Assembly (NCBI RefSeq): GCF_905171775.1
Contig: NC_053489.1
Coordinates: forward strand, 331,610,089-331,674,088
Length of the DNA: 64,000 nt
Source of the DNA: Rana temporaria
Lineage: Eukaryota; Chordata; Amphibia; Anura; Ranidae
Direction of reading: 5' to 3'
In this document: positions 56,650 to 64,000 of the stretch, one piece after another
Numbering within the stretch: position 1 is the stretch's first letter
Layout of the letters: every line of letters begins with the position of its first letter
Notes under the pieces: generated by a model
The model's input: only the letters and a program-made list of their open reading frames with translations
The model's database searches: none
Told to the model about the DNA's origin: nothing
Translations under genes and position numbers: made by a program

Positions 56650-56882
56650 GCATACACACGACCGAGTTTCTCGTTTAAAAAACAGCCCGATGAAGAACTC
56701 GTCGAGCCAAAATCCACTGCCATCGAGAAAATAGAGAACCTGCTCTCTATTTGCTCGACGAGTTCCTCGGCGGCTCCATCGGGCCGAAAGTGTACACACG
56801 ACAGAGTTTCTCGACAGAATCCGGCTCTTCACCGAGATTCTCGACGAATTCTGCCGAGAAACTCTGTCGTGTGTACGAGGCC
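56650..56882. mobile_element. Harbinger terminal region or MITE
   Basis: It has the same internal order as the MITEs at 9238 and 31612 (GAGAAAATAGAGAACCTGCT, then GTGTACACACGACAGAG hairpin, 56789-56878). The outer right end AGGCCTCGTACACACGACAG (inverted) equals the left end of the block at 47104. The left boundary GCATACACACGACCGAG is an incomplete terminus. Confidence 0.65.
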
Positions 56883-57133
56883 TAAGCCTTTCATTGGTTA
56901 GGTGTAACTCACCAGGAGTTATAAGCAATAAAAAGATCTTAATACACTGGGATCACCAGCAAAATAATGAACCAAATCACAGTACATGCAGGGTTTAATC
57001 TATCAAAGGGGGTATACCAGCCTTGTATAGACTCAACAACCAACAGGTTGTTGGATTTGGTGCAGAGATCCACATTAACTGGGGCAAACAACCAGATAGA
57101 AACCACGTATCACTTGTAAATACATAGTAGAGG

Positions 57134-59086
57134 ACTAGTTTTGTGATTGTGGATATCCCAGCTATTATCTACAGCACCAAATCCCCAAGTAGATTAGATG
57201 AAAAAGAAGTGATGATGGGATTTTTGAGGTGCAACAACACAATATATCAAATAAGTTATTTAAAATATTTCCCCTCTTTTTACTTTCCTTATTCTTTGTC
57301 ATGATTGTGGGTTATGCTTTGCCCTTACCCACTCCCTCCTTGATCTATGTAACATCTTCTCTCCCCCCTTCCCTTTCTAGTCAGGTGATCTCCCATGGAT
57401 ACAAAAACTATTTAAGTACTGCTACATAAATACAGTAATTAGTACTGTTTTGTATTTTTATGTAGAAATGTATGTATCTTTGTATAGTGTTTAGGATATA
57501 TTATGGTGCACTTCTTCTTATTATTATTTTTCAAGCTATTATAATATTCCTTATTATTTTTTTCTTTTTGTTTATTATAATTTGTATTATTATTTCACAT
57601 TTGTGTTGTATTTAATTGTAAATGCATGTGCATCGCCCCCTTGTCTTTTAATGCAGCTCCCGTTCTAAACCCTCTCCCTCCTTGATGTTGTCCGCTCCGG
57701 GCTCTGTCATTGAAGGTGGCTATGTCAGCCTGATACATTTGTGCCCTTGGGATCATATGGACGCCCAAGGGCGTTCTAGCCTTTGGCAGGGCGCTCGATC
57801 CACTGGCCGCTCTGTGTTCCCTTTCCACCACTTTCTAGCCCTCTTAAGAATCTCCCTATTTCATTGGGTGTTGTCTCTCTTTCCACCGCTAGAGGGCACT
57901 CCTGTGTGCTTCTTCTCCTCGGCGGAGAAACACGGAGGGACGTCAGAGGTGTGGATCGCGCATGCGCGGTACAGCCTCACGTCTGCTTCTGGTCTATGGA
58001 CCGGGTGGGGGGTATAAAAAGCTGCTGGCTATGGCATTTCGACGCTGCTGAGCCTCTTGGACAATGTATGCTGTCATATCATCATAGGTAACTCTATTTG
58101 ATTCCATACTGGTGATTTAGTATTATACTTTCATCCTTCTCTCTTATAGCTATATATTTGGTTACAGCAACAGAACCCACTTGGGTATATGATCTGTTAT
58201 GGGTTAAAAATATTTGCACCCATAAACTAATGGTTATCTTGCCCACTTCCCTTCCCCTGCTTCCCTTCATATTGTATCCTTCTCTCTTAGACTGGTGTTA
58301 TGCTATTAGACACTTGAGATCTTTGCTTGAGGCATTGTATGCCCACAGCTAAATTGACTTCTCTGTGTATACTTATTCCTTTAAACTGCTAGTTTTTCCT
58401 TGTTTATTATGGCCCCGTTCCTTTTGTTTTCTTGTCCAGCTTGTGGATACAATTGTCCATCTGAAATCATTGACAGCGCTAGTCCCAAAGAATAGGCCTC
58501 CAGTAGATCTTGCCTATGTACGTTGATTTTGTTCCCTTCTCAGTGTTTATTAGTGTGGTTCTCACTCCACTTTTAGGTTCATTTATTATATATATTTTTT
58601 TATAATTTTTAGATACTGCTATATAGTTGGTCTTCTTGTTCCCCCTGTGACCACCTGGCACAATTTGATGTTTTGGGCGTGGCTTGCCGCCCTTGGGGTG
58701 CAGCAGTTTGGACTAACTATAGCAGGGAGAGGTAAGGGGTTGCACTCTGAGTGTGAGGGATGCGCATGCATAAAATCAAATTGATGTTAATGAATATATT
58801 TGTGGCACATTTTTGCTTTATTTTTTAGCACGTATATTTGTTCTTGTATTTTCTAGAAGTCTTGTGCAATTCAGACAGTTCCCCTTTGAAGAAGCCCGAT
58901 TTATGGGCGAAACATGTCGGGAATTTATTCCATTCTACTGTCCTGTTAACTGTTATTTTGTACTTGCACTCTCCACTAATTTTATCCTTTTTTATTTTGG
59001 CATTCAAAATAAAAATATTTTAAATAACTTATTTGATATATTGCGTTTTTGCACCTCAAAAATCTCATTATCACTTATTTTTCTTT
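57134..59086. mobile_element. PLE-derived insertion with inverted ends, no protein
   Basis: A 13-bp direct repeat TACATAGTAGAGG flanks it (57121-57133, 59087-59099). Near the two ends a block of about 65 bp is inverted: GGGATTTTTGAGGTGCAACA at 57218 against TTTGCACCTCAAAAATCTCA at 59048, continuing through ATATATCAAATAAGTTATTT. At 58886-58913 TTGAAGAAGCCC, a loop, then GGGCGAAAC resembles a hammerhead core. GGGGGGTATAAAAAGCTGC at 58007 is a strong TATA-like motif. There is no RT or GIY-YIG. PLE assignment is inferred from the motif, the inverted ends and the target duplication. Confidence 0.6.
58012..58019 (+). promoter_or_regulatory. TATA-like motif in the PLE-derived insertion
   Basis: TATAAAAA preceded by a GGGTGGGGGG run and followed by GCTGCTGGC; a likely core promoter of the terminal repeat, supported by sequence only. 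Confidence 0.4.
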
Positions 59087-60111
59087 TACATAGTAGAGGC
59101 TCCAAAGAAATAGACAGGTATGTATCTAAAGGCTATTTCAACCAAACAAACAACACCACGGCTGGCTTCCTTGGATCACATTCCCTCTGTTCTCAGCTGC
59201 ATAAGAACTGGGGGAGGAGAAGCAGCAGCACACTGGTCTTCCCAGTGAATGGCTGTGCAGCAGGGGCATGTCATGACAAGTTTGATCATTGGAGGAGAGC
59301 ATACTGAGTTCCCAGATAACTGACCATGGTGTGCTCTCCTGCATAGTGTGGTCAGTTTTTAATAGGAAAGCAAAGGGATTAGCAAGAACACTAGGGATGT
59401 TACATAAATGAAGCAATACAAAGAGAACAGAAAACTTTCTCATACAAGAACATGGTACAGCAGGCAAATTTCAGGAATATGAAGTGTTGGGGTGACAAAC
59501 GCTTTAAGTTGGTGTCAGTCAGTGGCGGAACTACCGCCATAGCAACCCACGCGGGCGCTATGGGGCCCGCAGCCGAGTGGGGCCCGGTGAGCAGGGCAAG
59601 GCAATTTTTTTTCACCGCCGCCGCCGCCGAGTGTCTAGTGCGGCTCTTTTGTACAGCTTTGCTGAGTGCGGCAGCGGAGGAAAAGAGCGCGCCGCGCTGT
59701 GATAAATGTCCCGCCCTCCTCCTCCTAGAGAAGACTAGCTCGTGTGATAGAGCCAGTGTGCTGTCTGTCACACAAGCTGGTCTAGAGGAGGAGGGCGGGA
59801 CATTTATCAGCGCGCCAGAACCCAGTGGGGGAGCATCGTGACAGATGACCGCCGTGAGACGTGAGTAACAGCACAGGCTGATTGAGGGGGACCTGATGTT
59901 TTTTTGATAATGATGGAGGGGGGGGGGCTGGCTTGGCTTGCAATTTTTTTTAATGATGATGGGGATGGGGGGGGGGTCTGGCTTGCAAGCATACGATTTC
60001 ACTCCCTGAACAAGGGCGCCCGAACGTCCCTGCTACCAGCTGCTTGTGATGACCTTACACACAGCCCTAATGCTGTGATGCCACCTACTGTCTGCTGTCA
60101 TCATCATGCTT

Positions 60112-60170
60112 CTCGTCATCCCCCTGTTCCTGGCATCCCAGTGGGATGCCAGGAACAGGGGGATGACGAG
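60112..60170. repeat. Perfect 59-bp palindrome
   Basis: CTCGTCATCCCCCTGTTCCT and the following nine bases are mirrored exactly around G60141. It sits just upstream of the minisatellite. Confidence 0.9.
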
Positions 60171-60219
60171 GAGCACGATGATCCCACCATCCTACCTCTG
60201 AGGCTGTCATACATGTTAT

Positions 60220-61100
60220 CACCCCTGTCATCTCCATCCTCCCTGTCTTCTTCCTGCCACCCACCCTTGTCAGCTTCCTACCACCCACACTTGTCAGCTC
60301 CCTACCACCCACCCCTGTCATCTCCATCCTCCCCGTCACCTCCCTACCACCCACCCCTGTCATCTCCATCCTCCCCGTCACCTCCCTACCACCCACCCCT
60401 GTCATCTCCATCCTCCCCGTCACCTCCCTACCACCCACCCCTGTCATCTCCATCCTCCACGTCACCTCCCTACCACCCACCCCTGTCATCTCCATCCTCC
60501 ACGTCACCTCCCTACCACCCACCCCTGTCATCTCCATCCTCCCCGTCACCTCCCTACCACCCACCCCTGTCATCTCCATCCTCCCCGTCACCTCCCTACC
60601 ACCCACCCCTGTCATCTCCATTCTCCCCGTCACCTCCCTACCACCCACCCCTGTCATCTCCATCCTCCACGTCACCTCCCTACCACCCACCCCTGTCATC
60701 TCCATCCTCCCCGTCACCTCCCTACCACCCACCCCTGTCATCTCCATCCTCCCCGTCACCTCCCTACCACCCACCCCTGTCATCTCCATCCTCCCTGTTT
60801 TCTTCCTGCCACCCACCCTTGTCAGCTTCCTACCACCCACACTTGTCAGCTCCCTACCACCCACCCCTGTCATCTCCATCCTCCCCGTCACCTCCCTACC
60901 ACCCACCCCTGTCATCTCCATCCTCCCCGTCACCTCCCTACCACCCACCCCTGTCATCTCCATCCTCCCCGTCACCTCCCTACCACCCACCCCTGTCATC
61001 TCCATCCTCCATGTCTTCTTCCTGCCACCCACCCTTGTCAGCTTCCTACCACCCACACTTGTCAGCTCCCTACCACCCACCCCTGTCATCTTCCTACCAC
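60220..61100. repeat. 42-bp minisatellite array
   Basis: The unit TCCCTACCACCCACCCCTGT plus CATCTCCATCCTCCCCGTCA and CC has period 42 and about 20 copies. A higher-order marker (CTTCCTGCCACCCACCCTTG) recurs at about 60250, 60803 and 61019. Since 42 is divisible by 3, frames stay open on both strands (SSPSSPSPPYHPPL and MEMTGVGGREVTGR units) without being genes. Confidence 0.9.
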
Positions 61101-61559
61101 CCCCTGTAATCTTCATACCACCCCACCCCCTTAAATTTACTGGTGCACATTACATATGATGGATGCAGGGACATTTTCTTTGGGGGGGGGACGCACATAG
61201 CTGGTCTTGCCTAGGGCGCCAAATTGCCTAGCACCGGCCCTGCCTGCACTGAGGGGCAAATTTCCGCCAGCCCGCTCCACTGTGAGACAAATTGTTGCCA
61301 GCCCGTTCTGCCCGCCCCGCGCTCCACTGTGAGGCAAATTGACGCCCACCTGCCAGCCAGCCCGCTCCACCTGTTCTGCCAGCACGCTCCATTCACCTGG
61401 GCGTTGCGGGCAGAACAGGAGAACAGTCAGCGGGTGAGCGGGCTTTCTTGCCAATCAGCGGGCGGGGGAGCAGAGAGATGACATCATCTGCATCATTGCA
61501 GATCTGTCCCCACTGTGCGGGCAGCAGAGAGATTACATTATCTCTCTGCTGCCTGCCTT

Positions 61560-61900
61560 TACTCTGGGACACAGCAAGTGGCAATCCGCAATGTGTGGCA
61601 GGTGATGTGGCAAGTGACAATCTGCTACGTGTGGCAGGTGACGTTGTGGCAAGTGACAATGTGTGACAGGTGGCGTCGTGGCAAGTGACAATCTGCATTG
61701 TGTGGCAGGTGGCAAGTGACAATCCTCAATGTGTGACATCGTGGCAAGTAACAATCTGCAATGTGTGGCAGGTGGCAAGTGACAATCCTCAATGTGTGAC
61801 ATCGTGGCAAGTAACAATCTGCAATGTGTGGCAGGTGACAACCCGCATCTGGTGACGCGGCAAGTGACAATCCGCATCTGAAGGCAGGTGACGTTGGCAA
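61560..61900. repeat. Tandem repeat with GTGGCAAGTGACAATC motif
   Basis: About 10 degenerate units of 33-40 bp containing GTGGCAAGTGACAATCYGCA and TGTGTGGCAGGTG. Two larger units (61700-61760, 61765-61825) are nearly identical. Confidence 0.75.
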
Positions 61901-62264
61901 GAGACACGCTCGGGGCTCCTACTGATTCTGCAATATGGTGAGTTGAACTATTTTATATAACAATGTAATAATAGAAATTATGCACTTCAAGCATTTTTAT
62001 TATTATTTTTTTTTTTACTAGTAATGGCAGTGATCTGTTTTTTTTTTGTGAGACTGCGACATTGCGGTGGACAGGTCAGAAACTTTTGACACATTTTTGG
62101 GACCATTCACATTTATACAGCGATCTGTGCTATTAAAATGCACTGATTAATGTGTAAATGTCACTGTCAGGGAAGGGATTAAATGTGTTCCCTGGGAGGT
62201 GTTTCTAACTGGGGGGGTGGGACTGACTGGAGGAGGAGAGAGATCTCTGTTCCTAATCACTAGG

Positions 62265-62415
62265 ATAGAGCCATGACAGGTCCGCTTTATACTCCTACAT
62301 ACATGTATAGAGCCATGACAGGTCCTCATTATACTTCTATATACACGTATAATGCCATGACAGGTCCTCTTTATACTCCTATACATGTATAGAGCCATGA
62401 CAGGTCCTCTTTAGT
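62265..62415. repeat. 41-bp tandem repeat, about four copies
   Basis: AGAGCCATGACAGGTCCKCT followed by TTATACTCCTAYATACATGT repeats with small changes. Confidence 0.75.
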
Positions 62416-62548
62416 CATAATGATATCAAATAAAGGATGTGGGGCATTTTGGTGGGCGTGATTTTTTTTTCTGGGGGGGGGGGGGGGGGGCCCATACAAC
62501 ATTTTGCTATGGGGCCCTGTGATTTCTAGTTACGCCCCTGGTGTCAGT

Positions 62549-63279
62549 GAAAGATTTCAAACACATGCACCAGGAAGATTCTCCTGCAGTGAACTTTTAG
62601 TGAATGTCACATTCACTGCTTTATAAATAGACCCCTAAAGTGTCATGTAATGAACGCAACATGCCAGTTACTTATCTTTTATAGATACAAAATGTTTGCT
62701 TTTCAAGATAATAGTTTTATTTACATGTACTAATAAGCTGTCCACTGTTTTGCACTAACCCTTATTCTTTTTTAAGTCTATGAAGAAGGTAAAGTATTCC
62801 CTAGTCCCTGCTAAGAAAAGCAGTAACAGTTTAAAGAACGGCAAGCTGAACAGTTGGAGATTCTTTAGCTATTTTTCTAAACTCAAATTCCTATGCAATT
62901 AGGGCAATTCAGCCAGCCTCTTCTTTGCTGTTAAAAGTTTTTAGCATATTTTAGTTTCATTTTTCTAAAAGTAATACATTTTATAAACCGAAGTTTCCTT
63001 ATTTGTATAAAATCTTTGTTTTTCAGATAATGATTACATTCAAATCCTGTAGGAGAGAGGAGGGTTGGCCTCCCCTGACTCATTTATCTGTGTGTATATG
63101 ATTAGAACTGCCTATTAAAGCTATTGAAGTATACCAGTAAACTGCACTCTAGACAACTTGGAGTAGTAGCCTTGCACTTGTCACCTATTGGTCGCAGGTG
63201 GTAAATGTAAAATATTCATATGTGATAATTTAATTTCTACATTCAATCTTTACATTTTTATTTTTAACTACGTACATAA
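62549..63279. other. Intergenic sequence without recognised features
   Basis: About 730 bp, nothing assignable. Confidence 0.45.
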
Positions 63280-63790
63280 TTAACCACTTCAGCCCCGGAA
63301 GATTTGGCTGCCAAATGACCAGGCCATTGTTTGTGATACGGCACTGCGTCGCTTTAACTGACAACTGCGAGGTCGTGCGATGTTGTACCCAAACAAAATG
63401 TATTTCCTTTTTTCCCCCACAAATAGAGCTTTCTTTTGGTGGTATTTGATCACCTTTGAAGTTTCTATTTTTTGCTCTATAAACAAAAAAAAAGAAAGCG
63501 TCACTTGTGAAAAAAACACAATATTTTGTACTTTTTGCTATAATAAATATTGGATTTAAAAAAAAAAAATGTTTTCCTCAGTTTAGGCTGATACGTATTC
63601 TTCTACATATTAGGGGATAGAATTATGGCATGTTTATTATTATTATTATTTTTTTACTAGTAATGGCGGTGATCTGCGATTTGTATCAGTTTTATCGATT
63701 TTTATGGTGGACAAATTGGACATTTTTGAAAAAATGTTGGAACCATTGACAATTATACAGCGATCAGTGCTATAAAAATGCTGTAAATAA
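63280..63790 (-). mobile_element. TTAA MITE copy, partial, reverse orientation
   Basis: It starts TTAACCACTTCAGCCCC and contains CCCCCACAAATAGAGCTTTC, CAGTTTAGGCTGATACGTAT and ATTATACAGCGATCAGTGCT. The right terminus is missing. Confidence 0.6.
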
Positions 63791-64000
63791 CCAAACTTTT
63801 AAATCTACAAAATTATAAATTGACCTTGTGTCTATTATTATTATTTTTTGTTAATCAAAATGGAAAGATCAAATAAATACGCCAAAGAGCAGATATCTTT
63901 CTCCAAGCCTTACTATGACTATGTACATAAAACCTATTAGGTCCGTTAAAGTAAATGGTGCAGTGAAATTAATGGTCTGCTTTTAATATGCAAGTTCCCT
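63791..64000. other. Window end without recognised features
   Basis: Nothing assignable. Confidence 0.4.

Larger units (their letters stand above)
47104..56882. mobile_element. Harbinger block with three genes, possibly one 9.8-kb element
   Basis: The left end AGGCCTCGTACACACGACAG is repeated inverted at the right end (56863-56882). Between them lie a DDE transposase (+), a Myb/SANT-like gene (-) and a MADF-domain gene (+). The flanks are TGA and TAA, an imperfect 3-bp match. The right-hand 56650-56882 could instead be a separate MITE of the same family, in which case the true right end is elsewhere. A T2-like MITE at 52736-53116 inserted later. Transposase plus Myb-like protein is the classic PIF/Harbinger pair; the MADF gene is the unusual addition. 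Confidence 0.6.
59520..62540. mobile_element. Nonautonomous hAT element carrying a 42-bp minisatellite
   Basis: A perfect 8-bp duplication GTGTCAGT flanks it (59512-59519, 62541-62548). The ends are CAGTGGCGGAACTACCGCCA and, inverted, CAGGGGCGTAACTAGAAATC, typical of hAT. GGGCCC blocks next to CTATGGGG lie inside both ends. The interior contains a hairpin (59690-59816), a perfect 59-bp palindrome (60112-60170), the 42-bp array, 35-bp repeats, and a fragment of the TTAA MITE family at 62000-62190. There is no transposase. Confidence 0.85.

Noticed and set aside
57595..58352. Several 60-110 aa frames in the PLE-type insertion
   Set aside because: Overlapping in different frames and no PLE protein motif.
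59904..61116. 401-aa Ser/Pro/His (+) and 343-aa Gly/Thr/Met (-) proteins
   Set aside because: The 42-bp unit is divisible by three, so any frame free of stops stays open; no domain or splice evidence.
1..64000. tRNA, rRNA or other structural RNA genes
   Set aside because: No cloverleaf with intact A and B boxes or rRNA-like sequence was recognised; the only tRNA-related sequence is the V-SINE-like fragment at 34041.

Overview
This window looks like vertebrate nuclear DNA, most likely from a frog and plausibly a ranid. It is AT-rich and intron-rich. It is packed with DNA transposons and MITEs of kinds abundant in amphibians: TTAA-flanked T2/Kolobok-like and piggyBac-like MITEs, PIF/Harbinger, hAT and Tc1 elements. 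It also holds Penelope-like retroelements (PLEs), a truncated L1 and a V-SINE-like fragment. The species is an inference; no search was possible.

Host content is small. A 74-bp exon at 1652-1725 (+) and a terminal exon starting at 30019 (+), with stop at 30352 and poly(A) signals at about 30.65-31.0 kb, are phase-compatible (both phase 2). They read as the last two exons of one coiled-coil protein gene separated by a 28.3-kb intron. I do not recognise the gene.

Layout. 1-8.8 kb: TTAA MITEs, foldback MITEs and an hAT element (4489-6105) filled with a 26-bp minisatellite. 9.2-13.2 kb: a decayed Harbinger element with a Myb-like gene (+) facing a transposase (-), both disabled. 14.5-15.2 kb: a piggyBac-like MITE. 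16.06-20.3 kb: a PLE (reverse transcriptase plus GIY-YIG) broken by three Harbinger-type pieces. 21-26 kb: TTAA MITEs, including one nested in another. 26.0-27.6 kb: a Tc1 transposon with an uninterrupted 334-aa transposase and nearly identical 199-bp terminal repeats. 27.6-33.4 kb: host 3' exon, Harbinger MITEs and a 780-bp palindrome of PLE origin flanked by a 15-bp target duplication. 34-43 kb: more MITEs, a V-SINE-like fragment and a Tc1 remnant. 43.1-45.6 kb: an hAT element carrying a 23-bp minisatellite and a truncated L1. 47.1-56.9 kb: a Harbinger block with three protein genes. 57.1-59.1 kb: a second PLE-derived insertion. 59.5-62.5 kb: an hAT element carrying a 42-bp minisatellite. 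The rest is low-information sequence.

The most notable system is the 47.1-56.9 kb Harbinger block. It holds a DDE transposase (one base from intact), a convergent intact three-exon Myb/SANT-like protein, and an intact MADF-domain protein of about 795 aa with a very long Ser/Pro low-complexity region. Matching terminal sequences (AGGCCTCGTACACACGACAG) at both ends suggest one unit of about 9.8 kb, although a composite of neighbouring insertions is possible. Two patterns also stand out. All three nonautonomous hAT elements carry internal minisatellites. Hammerhead-like cores recur in four PLE-type sequences.
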